From assembly GCA_024639205.1 (NCBI GenBank), contig JAHEIV010000220.1, forward strand, positions 1 to 5,631: DNA of 5,631 nucleotides, in the 5' to 3' direction. The translations under genes and the position numbers were made by a program. Below are positions 1 to 5,521 of the stretch, piece after piece (position 1 is the first letter of the stretch; each line of letters starts with the position of its first letter). The stretch comes from Deltaproteobacteria bacterium (GTDB taxonomy: Bacteria > Desulfobacterota > Desulfobacteria > Desulfobacterales > SG8-13). A model generated the notes under the pieces. The model saw nothing but the letters and a program-made list of their open reading frames with translations, was not told where the DNA came from and made no database searches.

Positions 1-1142
1 GAAAGCCCCTTGTAATCCAGGTCCACGGGATTCTGGGTGGCCAGCATGACCCCGATTCCAAAAGCACGGGCCTGCTTGAGCAGGGTCAGCATCGGTTTTT
101 TGGATGGCGGATTGGCCGTCGGTGGGAAGTAGCCGAAGATCTCGTCCATGTATACAATAGCGCGCAGGCTGGAGGTCCCCGGCTGGGTCCGCATCCAGGC
201 CAGCAGCTCGTTTAACACAATGGTGACAAAAAACATCCGCTCTGATTCTGAAAGATGCGCGATAGACAATACCGAAATGCGCGGTTTGCCGTTGCCGGCG
301 TAGAGCAGATCAGGTATCGAAAGCGGCTCCCCTTCCAACCAGGAAGCAAAGCCTGGCGATGCCAGCAGGTTGTTGATCCGAATCGCAAGTTCAAACCGGT
401 CGTCGGCGGCATAGAAAGATTCGAGGTCAAAAACGCCGATCTTGTCAAACGGTGGAGCTTGCACCGCACGAATCAATCCCGTTAGATCGAGGCCGGTGCC
501 CTGGGCCCAGTAATGCTGAAAGATCGAGGCCAGCAGGATGTACTCCCTGCTGCGCAGCGGGTCGCTATCCATATCCAGCAGTGCCAGCAACCCGGCCACC
601 GATCCACCGATGCGTTCCTGCAGCAAGTCACGATCCTGAATCACGGCAGCCGGGGGGGCATCGAATGAACGCAGGACCGTTATCGGCCGGCCGGATCGAC
701 TGCCGGGAGTATAAACGACGACTTCGGCCGCCTGACGAAGATGCTCGAGCCGCGACCCGTCCTGTCCCCAATCGGCCAGCCCTTTCTTCCAGAGAGCAGC
801 CGTTTGGCGGGCGTAGTCAGCAGGCGATAGTCCCTTGCGCAGTGCTTCTCCCTCATCGATCCAGGGCCGGAAGTTGTCCGGCTTCAATTCCGGAAAGTTG
901 AGCGCAAGGTTGATCAGATCACCCTTGGGGTCGATGGCGATAACCGGAATTCCGTCCATGGCAGCTTCTTCGATAAGCGATACGCATAGGCCGGTTTTAC
1001 CGCTTCCCGTCATTCCCACACAGATGCCGTGGGTCGTCAAATCCTTGGAATCGTAAAGAATTAATTCATCGGCGGTTTTTCCGGTCTGCAGGTTGTACTT
1101 TTTCCCCAGGTAAAACACTCCCAGCTTTTCGTAGTCTTGCAT
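1..1142 (-). CDS. HerA/FtsK-type P-loop ATPase, DUF87-like (C-terminus cut off by window edge)
   Basis: Minus-strand frame open from the ATG at 1142 to the left edge, giving 380 residues with no stop, so the gene continues outside the window. Seen: a Walker A loop GMTGSGKTG at about residues 43-51, then VIAIDPKGDL (about 67-76), a hydrophobic Walker B strand ending in YMDEIFGYFPP (about 331-341), and a sensor-like stretch LLKQARAFGIGVMLATQNP (about 354-372). This order is typical of the HerA/VirB4/FtsK superfamily, in which hexameric ATPases move DNA or other polymers. The protein resembles a widespread group of roughly 800-residue stand-alone 'ATP-binding proteins' whose substrate is, to my knowledge, not established. 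There is no N-terminal membrane segment or HAS-barrel-like lead-in; the P-loop comes early. The start is supported by AGAGGGG (plus 1149-1155) six bases upstream. No nuclease (NurA-like) partner is visible on the window side. The ATPase class is secure; the biological role is unknown. Confidence 0.85.
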   Translation of the reverse strand, partial: MQDYEKLGVFYLGKKYNLQTGKTADELILYDSKDLTTHGICVGMTGSGKTGLCVSLIEEAAMDGIPVIAIDPKGDLINLALNFPELKPDNFRPWIDEGEALRKGLSPADYARQTAALWKKGLADWGQDGSRLEHLRQAAEVVVYTPGSRSGRPITVLRSFDAPPAAVIQDRDLLQERIGGSVAGLLALLDMDSDPLRSREYILLASIFQHYWAQGTGLDLTGLIRAVQAPPFDKIGVFDLESFYAADDRFELAIRINNLLASPGFASWLEGEPLSIPDLLYAGNGKPRISVLSIAHLSESERMFFVTIVLNELLAWMRTQPGTSSLRAIVYMDEIFGYFPPTANPPSKKPMLTLLKQARAFGIGVMLATQNPVDLDYKGL

Positions 1143-1304
1143 GGAAAGCCCCTCTATTCTATTCTGATTCGATCCATTGGCGGCAAGCAATTGGAGCCGG
1201 CCGATTGCCAAATGCAGTCTGCAGGTAGATATAACTAGACACCGCTAGACGCAGGGTTCCGGTGTAGCCGGCACGGCACTTCATAGTGGCCTGAGATGGC
1301 GAAA
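1143..1304. other. Intergenic spacer with small stem-loop and short repeats
   Basis: 162 nt between the stop of the VOC gene and the start of the ATPase gene, both minus strand. It contains an 8-bp stem, GCAATTGG at 1187-1194 against CCGATTGC at 1201-1208 (one G-T wobble, 6-nt loop), and a 6-bp direct repeat CTAGAC at 1235-1240 and 1245-1250. No T-tract follows the stem in either direction, so it is not a standard intrinsic terminator. No convincing promoter for the ATPase gene was found. A 65-codon minus-strand frame crosses the spacer but overlaps the end of the VOC gene and resembles no family I know. Confidence 0.4.
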
Positions 1305-1673
1305 TTACTTCTTTTTTGTTACAAGATGGATGATATCGGCCGGACTGGAAATCCAAAAACCGTTGAACCCTGCGGGCAGCGGTTCAATTTCATCTCGCCG
1401 GGAGATGCTCGCTTTTTCAAAGAACGCTGCCGCCTGATCGATGTCGTCCGTTAAGATCTCCAGCCATATTTCCGCCTGGCTCAGTGATGCGGTGCTGTCG
1501 ATCCAGAGGTTCTTGTCGCCGAACTTAAAGGTGACGCTGGCATAGGGGTCCGGAGAACCACGGCTGATTTGTTCAAACCCGAGTATATCCCGGTAAAATG
1601 ACACGGTTTGCTCGTATTGGTGGGGTGGCACCTTGATGGCGATGTTCTTGCCCGGTTTGAATTTTGTTTTCAT
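1305..1673 (-). CDS. VOC (glyoxalase/bleomycin-resistance fold) family protein
   Basis: A 122-residue protein, the usual size for a single-chain vicinal-oxygen-chelate protein built from two beta-alpha-beta-beta-beta modules. Seen: a first module NIAIKV followed by the signature helix EQTVSFYRDILGFE (residues 21-34) and strands SVTFKFGDKNLWID (46-59), then a second module EIWLEILTDDIDQAAAFFEKA (68-88) ending in FWISSPADIIHLVT (106-119). At positions where metal-dependent members usually carry His, Glu, His and Glu I read N10, D59, E68 and H116, so it may bind metal differently or not at all. Substrate and reaction cannot be inferred; the fold also serves lyases, dioxygenases, epimerases and antibiotic-binding proteins. 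The ATG at 1673 has an AGGG core (plus 1681-1684) seven bases upstream. It lies between the acyl-CoA dehydrogenase and ATPase genes on the same strand, but the spacers on both sides exceed 100 nt, so co-transcription is uncertain. Confidence 0.8.
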   Translation of the reverse strand: MKTKFKPGKNIAIKVPPHQYEQTVSFYRDILGFEQISRGSPDPYASVTFKFGDKNLWIDSTASLSQAEIWLEILTDDIDQAAAFFEKASISRRDEIEPLPAGFNGFWISSPADIIHLVTKKK

Positions 1674-1730
1674 TGCATCACCCTATCGGGTCAGCAGATC
1701 CAGTCCGTCAAAGACTGTTTGCTCATATGC

Positions 1731-1757
1731 CGTCAACTGCTGAATCGGCAGTTGACG
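1731..1757. other. Strong stem-loop downstream of the acyl-CoA dehydrogenase gene
   Basis: A 12-bp stem with left arm CGTCAACTGCTG (1731-1742), a 3-nt AAT loop (1743-1745) and a complementary right arm (1746-1757); the only imperfection is one G-T pair. It begins about 30 nt after the stop of the minus-strand acyl-CoA dehydrogenase gene and ends about 57 nt before the VOC start. Neither strand has a T-run after it, so it is not a textbook Rho-independent terminator. It could be a U-less terminator, a 3'-end protecting or processing stem, or, read as DNA, a regulator-binding dyad (GTCAACTGC, 7-nt centre, inverted copy). A weaker nearby pair, CAGTC 1701-1705 with GACTG 1713-1717, would fold in the VOC leader. 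Confidence 0.55.
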
Positions 1758-1786
1758 TTCGGGGGGCACGGACGCGTTGGCGGTGC

Positions 1787-2941
1787 TTATGACGACTGGG
1801 AATAGCGCTTCAGCAACTCCCTGAATATCACCAGCTTCTGGACGTCCTGGGTGCCTTCTCCCAGTGATGCCCCCCAGGCATCCATGGGGTATTTGTGGAT
1901 CGGATGCTCAAACATGACCGAAACCGCACCGAACATGTCGGCGGCCCACGGGGTTATCTCCCGGGCAATCTGGACGGTCAGGTACTTTGCCAGCGAAGAT
2001 TCCTGGCGAAAATCCCTGCCGGCATCCACGGCGGCACACGCTTTCCAGAGCATCAAGCGGGAGGCTTCCATGCGGGCGTAATAGTCGGCAAACTCAAAGG
2101 CTTTGGCCTGAAAATCGATGATTTTTTTACCAAAAATATCGCGCTTTCGGGCACGCTCCAGGGCCAATTCAAAAGCGCCGGCGGCCGTGCCCAGGGTCAG
2201 CGCGCTGATGGGTATGCGGCTGCAGGTAAAAATCTCCAGCACCTGTTGCAAACCTTTTCCCTGCGCCCCCAGCAAATGATCGTCGGGGACAAAGACGTTT
2301 TCCAGCGTAATGCGGGTCAGATCGGAAGGTATCCAAACCATCTTGTTGAGTTTTTTTCGCTTTACGCCATCGCCGTTCATATCCACCAGGAACATGGATA
2401 TACGGCTGTTGCGGGAAGCATCGGGATCGGAGAGCGCTGTCACCACCGCCAAATCGGCCGCATAACCGCTGGTCACCCAGGCCTTTGCGCCGTTTAGACG
2501 CCAGCCGCCGTCGACTTTCTCTGCTGTCATCGCAATCCCGGCCACATCGCTGCCGGCCTGGTTTTCGGAATTGCCTACACACATGACGGTTTTTCCGAGA
2601 CTTGCAGATGGACCGTATCGCTTCTTCAGATCGTCGGACCCGAATAGAAATAGTCCGGTCAGCCCCAGGTTGACATGGGCCAGAACCGCCACTGCGATAC
2701 CGGGAGACACTTTGGCCAACTCTTCGGCAATCAGTGCTTCGCGCAGTGCAGCGGTCCTTTCCAGCCGGCCGTCCTTCCATCGAATTCCGTACCAGCCGCC
2801 CTCGCCAAATGTTTGAAAAAACTCAACCGGCAGCTCCCCGGTCTTATACCAGGTCGACAATTTCGGTCGAATCTGATCGGACAGAAAGGAACGAAAACCG
2901 TTTATCTCCTGTAACTGCTTATCCGTGGGTGCCAGGCTCAT
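1787..2941 (-). CDS. Acyl-CoA dehydrogenase family protein
   Basis: A 384-residue protein, normal for a cytoplasmic FAD-dependent acyl-CoA dehydrogenase, which makes a 2,3-enoyl-CoA and passes electrons to electron-transfer flavoprotein. Seen in order: an N-terminal helical domain (about 1-115); the flavin/substrate loop ENQAGSDVAGIAMTAEK (126-142) and GGWRLNGAKAWVTSG (145-159) in the middle beta domain; ENVFVPDDHLLG (214-225) leading to the C-terminal helical domain; RKRDIFGKKIIDFQ (265-278), the usual FAD-contacting block; and GEGTQDVQ (361-368), where E362 sits at the catalytic-base position of the medium/short-chain type. The start is the ATG at 2941 because AAAGGA (plus 2949-2954) lies seven bases upstream; an in-frame TTG 16 codons earlier has no such site. 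The loop usually written TEPGAGSD reads SENQAGSD here. Chain length or branching of the substrate cannot be read. It is divergent from a 2-oxoacid dehydrogenase operon, which makes a branched-chain acyl-CoA substrate possible but unproven. Confidence 0.92.
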   Translation of the reverse strand: MSLAPTDKQLQEINGFRSFLSDQIRPKLSTWYKTGELPVEFFQTFGEGGWYGIRWKDGRLERTAALREALIAEELAKVSPGIAVAVLAHVNLGLTGLFLFGSDDLKKRYGPSASLGKTVMCVGNSENQAGSDVAGIAMTAEKVDGGWRLNGAKAWVTSGYAADLAVVTALSDPDASRNSRISMFLVDMNGDGVKRKKLNKMVWIPSDLTRITLENVFVPDDHLLGAQGKGLQQVLEIFTCSRIPISALTLGTAAGAFELALERARKRDIFGKKIIDFQAKAFEFADYYARMEASRLMLWKACAAVDAGRDFRQESSLAKYLTVQIAREITPWAADMFGAVSVMFEHPIHKYPMDAWGASLGEGTQDVQKLVIFRELLKRYSQSS

Positions 2942-2987
2942 CCATCGATCCTTTCTCATTTCGATCATTTTAAGCGACAGCTCTGCC

Positions 2988-3015
2988 AATATATGTATTC
3001 CGAAAGTGAAAACAA
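2988..3015 (-). promoter_or_regulatory. Candidate sigma70-type promoter of the acyl-CoA dehydrogenase gene
   Basis: On the minus strand, TTGTTT (plus 3010-3015) is followed after 16 bases by TATATT (plus 2988-2993), a good -10 match with a weak -35. Transcription would begin near 2981, giving a leader of about 40 nt that includes the ribosome site at 2949-2954. This is judged by eye only. Confidence 0.3.
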
Positions 3016-3156
3016 GCGGTCGGCGGCCAGCCGGTTAAACCTGGCGCAAGGCTGTAAGGAAACATTACTTTTGCACGACCACCCAAGGCAAGCAATATCG
3101 TGATAGGTAAGCTACCCAAAGGGGATGGGAGTATATTACTTGTCCGTTTGCATCTC

Positions 3157-3186
3157 TTGACTCTAGACAAAATGGTTGCATATTAC
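3157..3186 (+). promoter_or_regulatory. Candidate sigma70-type promoter of the 2-oxoacid dehydrogenase operon
   Basis: TTGACT (3157-3162) matches the -35 consensus at five of six bases. After 18 bases comes TATTAC (3181-3186); CATATT (3179-3184) with a 16-base spacer is an alternative. Transcription would start near 3193, leaving a leader of roughly 95 nt before the E1 alpha ATG. The -35 is convincing and the -10 is only fair. Confidence 0.4.
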
Positions 3187-3189
3187 CAT
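3172..3189. promoter_or_regulatory. Inverted repeat overlapping the candidate -10, possible operator
   Basis: ATGGT (3172-3176) and its exact inverted copy ACCAT (3185-3189) are separated by 8 bases, forming an 18-bp dyad on top of the proposed -10 at 3181-3186. A dimeric repressor bound here would block the promoter. The arms are only 5 bp, so chance is a real alternative, and no regulator gene lies in the window. Confidence 0.25.
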
Positions 3190-3272
3190 GTAAGGTTTGC
3201 GGGTCGACAGCGCATCACCAAAACCGCCGAAGTTACAGGCAATTTTACCGCAGCCATTGCTCAGCTTTTGAT

Positions 3273-3279
3273 AAAGGAG
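3273..3279 (+). promoter_or_regulatory. Ribosome binding site of E1 alpha
   Basis: AAAGGAG lies eight bases before the ATG at 3288. It is a near-perfect Shine-Dalgarno sequence and fixes that start over any upstream frame. Confidence 0.8.
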
Positions 3280-3287
3280 CCTTTTGT

Positions 3288-4382
3288 ATGCCCAGAACAA
3301 GAATCGAGATCCCCGACGAAATCGAGCATTTCTCCATTCTGGATCAGGAAGGAAACCTGGATTCCGGCCTGGAACCGAACATAGCCGACGAGACCCTGCT
3401 TCAGCTTTACCATTACATGCTGCTCGGACGGCGGTTCGATGAAAGACTGCTCAGCTTGCAGCGCCAGGGACGTGTGGGCACGTTTGCCCCGATTTCCGGT
3501 CAGGAAGCATCCCAACTCGGAACAGCAGCCGTCCTGCGTCCATCAGACTGGCTGGTGCCGGCCTTTCGTGAGACCGCGGCCGAGCTTTGGCGCGGCCGAA
3601 CGATGGAAAGCGTGATGCTTTATTTCAACGGGTACAGCGAAGGAGTGGAAATCCCGGACGAGCGCAATGATTTTCCCATATCCGTTCCGGTCGGCTCTCA
3701 AATTCTGCATGCAGTGGGAATCGCCTGGGCCAGCCAGTATCGCGGCAAGGACGACGTGGCCATGGCTTTTTTCGGCGACGGCGCCACCTCCCAGGGAGAT
3801 TTTCACGAAGGGCTTAATTTTGCAGGCGTTTTCCGGATCCCGGTGATATTCGTTTGCCAGAACAACCAGTGGGCCATTTCATTGCCCCGCAAAAAACAGA
3901 CTCGGTCCGAAACACTGGCCCAAAAAGCCATCGCCTACGGCATCAAGGGAATTCAAGTGGACGGCAACGATGTGCTGGCAGTTTATGCCGCCGCCAGCGA
4001 AGCAGCGCAAAGGGCCCGTGCGGGCGACGGTGCAACCTTCATCGAATGCGTCACCTACCGGCTGAGCGTGCACACCACCGCAGACGATCCAAAGCGCTAC
4101 CGAACGGATGAAGAGGTCGAGCTCTGGCAGCAACGCGACCCAATCAAACGCTTTCAGAAGTACTTGGTCACCAAGGGGCTGTTGTCCGAAGAAAAAGTCG
4201 CAGCGGCCGAAACCGCAGTCAAAGAAGAAATTCAGGCCGCGGTTGATCGGGCGGAAGAACAGATGAAAAACCCCGGCGATCCGCTTTACATGTTCGAACA
4301 CGCTTATGCACAAATGCCGCCGCACCTGGTGGAGCAGAAAGAATACCTGGCCCGCGCATTGTCAAGCCAGAAGAAAGGATAA
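3288..4382 (+). CDS. pdhA: 2-oxoacid (pyruvate or branched-chain) dehydrogenase E1 component, alpha subunit
   Basis: A 364-residue subunit of the thiamine-diphosphate-dependent E1 heterotetramer, which decarboxylates a 2-oxoacid and, with E1 beta, transfers the acyl group to the lipoyl arm of E2. Seen: RRFDERLLSLQRQGRVGTFAP (48-68) and SGQEAS (70-75) of the N-terminal part; the ThDP/Mg motif, GDG at 163-165 to NN at 192-193, including TSQGDFHEGLNFAG (167-180); and the HTTADDP active-site loop (262-268) followed by KRYR. Length and the FSILDQEG lead-in resemble the Gram-positive-type PdhA family, so I use pdhA. The HTTADDP loop and the VDGNDVLAVYAA stretch (224-235) are also common in branched-chain enzymes (bkdA), so the substrate is not settled. 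A strong ribosome site precedes it, and only 3 nt separate its stop from E1 beta, indicating one transcript and coupled translation. Confidence 0.92.
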   Translation: MPRTRIEIPDEIEHFSILDQEGNLDSGLEPNIADETLLQLYHYMLLGRRFDERLLSLQRQGRVGTFAPISGQEASQLGTAAVLRPSDWLVPAFRETAAELWRGRTMESVMLYFNGYSEGVEIPDERNDFPISVPVGSQILHAVGIAWASQYRGKDDVAMAFFGDGATSQGDFHEGLNFAGVFRIPVIFVCQNNQWAISLPRKKQTRSETLAQKAIAYGIKGIQVDGNDVLAVYAAASEAAQRARAGDGATFIECVTYRLSVHTTADDPKRYRTDEEVELWQQRDPIKRFQKYLVTKGLLSEEKVAAAETAVKEEIQAAVDRAEEQMKNPGDPLYMFEHAYAQMPPHLVEQKEYLARALSSQKKG

Positions 4383-4385
4383 GCA

Positions 4386-5366
4386 ATGCCGAAGATGACG
4401 ATGGTTCAGGCCCTCAACCTGGCATTGCGTCAGGAGATGGATAAAGATGATCGGGTGATCGTTCTCGGTGAGGACGTTGGTCTGGACGGCGGCGTTTTCC
4501 GGGTAACCGACGGGCTTTACCAGCAATTCAGCGACAAACGTGTGGTGGACACACCGCTGGCCGAATCTGCCATCGTGGGGATGTCCATCGGCATGGCGGC
4601 CTACGGGCTGCGACCGGTTTGTGAAATTCAATTTTCCGGGTTCAGCTACCAGGCGTTTCATCAACTCGAAAACCATGCCGCCCGCCTGCGCTGGCGATCC
4701 CGGGGACGATTCTCCGTACCGATGGTGATGAGAACCCCTTGCAGTGGAGGGGTTCGAGCCCTGGAGCATCATTCGGAGAGCCGCGAAGCCTACTACGCAC
4801 ACACGCCGGGCTTGAAAATGGTAATCCCGTCCGGGCCCCGCAATGCTCGTGCCCTGCTGGTCAGTGCCATTCGAGATCCGGATCCGGTTATCTTCTACGA
4901 ACCGAAATCACTGTACCGTGCTTTTCGGGAAGAAGTGCCGGAAGAAGAGGAAGCGATTCCCATCGGCACATCACAATTAGCGCGGGAAGGATCGGACGTC
5001 ACCTTGATCTCCTACGGCTCCATGATGCGCCCAACCCTGGAGGCAGCCTCGCTGCTGAAGGAAAAAGACGGGATCGAAGCCGAAGTGGTCGATCTGCTGA
5101 CGATCTCACCGCTGGATGATTCGCTTTTTACGGCTTCGGTGCGCAAAACCGGCCGAGCGGTGATTGTTCACGAGGCCCCGCGCAGCTTCGGACCGGGTGC
5201 GGAAATCGTTTCAAAGATCATGGAGAAGTCCTTTTACTACCTGGAGGCGCCCATCGCCCGGGTGACCGGATTCGACGTCGTTGTCCCGCTGTTTAACCGG
5301 GAAAATGCCTACCTGCCCAATGCCGACCGCATCTTGCGGGAGACCCGGCAGGTATTGGCGGCATAG
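4386..5366 (+). CDS. pdhB: 2-oxoacid (pyruvate or branched-chain) dehydrogenase E1 component, beta subunit
   Basis: A 326-residue protein, the standard E1 beta length, carrying the pyrimidine-binding half of the ThDP site and the C-terminal transketolase domain. Seen: VIVLGEDVGLDGGVF (24-38); DTPLAESAIVG (55-65), with E60 at the conserved glutamate that activates the cofactor; EIQFSGF (80-86); the EHHSESREAYYAHTPGLKMV block (127-146) containing the active-site histidine; YEPKSLYRAFREEVPE (171-186); the SDVTLISYGSM (203-213) start of the C-terminal domain; and VVDLLTISPLD (234-244). The ribosome site AAGGA (4375-4379) sits in the last codons of E1 alpha, so the two are translationally linked. 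No key residue appears to be missing. The E2 gene follows after an unusually long 155-nt gap. The family call is firm; pyruvate versus branched-chain specificity is open. Confidence 0.93.
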   Translation: MPKMTMVQALNLALRQEMDKDDRVIVLGEDVGLDGGVFRVTDGLYQQFSDKRVVDTPLAESAIVGMSIGMAAYGLRPVCEIQFSGFSYQAFHQLENHAARLRWRSRGRFSVPMVMRTPCSGGVRALEHHSESREAYYAHTPGLKMVIPSGPRNARALLVSAIRDPDPVIFYEPKSLYRAFREEVPEEEEAIPIGTSQLAREGSDVTLISYGSMMRPTLEAASLLKEKDGIEAEVVDLLTISPLDDSLFTASVRKTGRAVIVHEAPRSFGPGAEIVSKIMEKSFYYLEAPIARVTGFDVVVPLFNRENAYLPNADRILRETRQVLAA

Positions 5367-5521
5367 CAAAGTTCGACCTCGCAACCCACGGCGTTGAGAG
5401 TGCGGGTCGCTTGATCCCCTGCTGCATATTGCCGACAATTCGCTGCACCGCCCACCACCAGCTGCCGGCAGCGTGGGTACGCATGAGCAGACCGCTTCAT
5501 CATATTAAATGAGAGGAAAAA
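5367..5521 (+). other. Structured 155-nt spacer between E1 beta and E2
   Basis: Noncoding gap inside what is normally a tight operon. It contains an imperfect stem pairing about 5381-5389 with 5400-5410 (ACCC with GGGT and AC with GT, with bulges) just after the E1 beta stop, and a perfect 12-bp palindrome GCTGCCGGCAGC at 5461-5472 flanked by CCCAC (5451-5455) and GTGGG (5473-5477), which could extend a stem. No T-run follows either structure. A weak promoter-like pair, TTGATC (5411-5416) and GACAAT (5434-5439) with a 17-base spacer, might give E2 its own start, but both boxes match only four of six bases. Confidence 0.4.

Larger units (their letters stand above)
2942..3287. other. Divergent intergenic region between acyl-CoA dehydrogenase and E1 alpha genes
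   Basis: 346 nt without a supportable gene, dividing the minus-strand and plus-strand transcription units. Besides the promoter candidates and dyad listed separately, I see an imperfect inverted repeat GCCGGTTAAACCTGGC at 3030-3045 (one extra base in the right arm), a short dyad AGTA-TAT-TACT at 3130-3140, and the heptamer ATATTAC twice, at 3133-3139 and 3180-3186. The part next to E1 alpha (about 3190-3272) would be its 5' leader; I recognise no riboswitch there. Short open frames crossing the region (2970-3170 minus, 3100-3384 plus) resemble no family and are not called. Confidence 0.5.

Noticed and set aside
452..901. 149-codon plus-strand open frame
   Set aside because: It lies wholly antisense to the ATPase gene; composition is Pro/Arg/Ser-rich with no recognisable domain.
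1159..1356. 65-codon minus-strand open frame between the VOC and ATPase genes
   Set aside because: It overlaps the C-terminus of the VOC gene in another frame and shows no domain or convincing ribosome site.
1895..2497. 200-codon plus-strand open frame
   Set aside because: Antisense shadow of the acyl-CoA dehydrogenase, whose motifs are clear in the opposite frame.
2169..2780. 203-codon minus-strand open frame
   Set aside because: Same strand but another frame of the acyl-CoA dehydrogenase; Arg/Gly-rich nonsense composition. No sign of a frameshift in the real gene.
2942..2989. N-terminal extension of the acyl-CoA dehydrogenase to a TTG codon
   Set aside because: No ribosome site before the TTG, whereas AAAGGA stands seven bases before the ATG at 2941, and the family length fits the shorter form. 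The extension would also overlap the candidate promoter.
2970..3170. 66-codon minus-strand open frame in the divergent region
   Set aside because: Non-ATG (TTG) start, no ribosome site recognised, Pro-rich and unlike any family; better read as regulatory DNA.
3100..3384. 94-codon plus-strand open frame overlapping E1 alpha
   Set aside because: It overlaps the first 97 bases of E1 alpha in another frame, while E1 alpha has a strong ribosome site and clear family motifs.
3879..4325. 148-codon minus-strand open frame
   Set aside because: Antisense shadow of E1 alpha with no family resemblance.
5483..5512. Nine-codon leader-like open frame before E2
   Set aside because: No ribosome site and no run of regulatory codons; such short frames are expected by chance.
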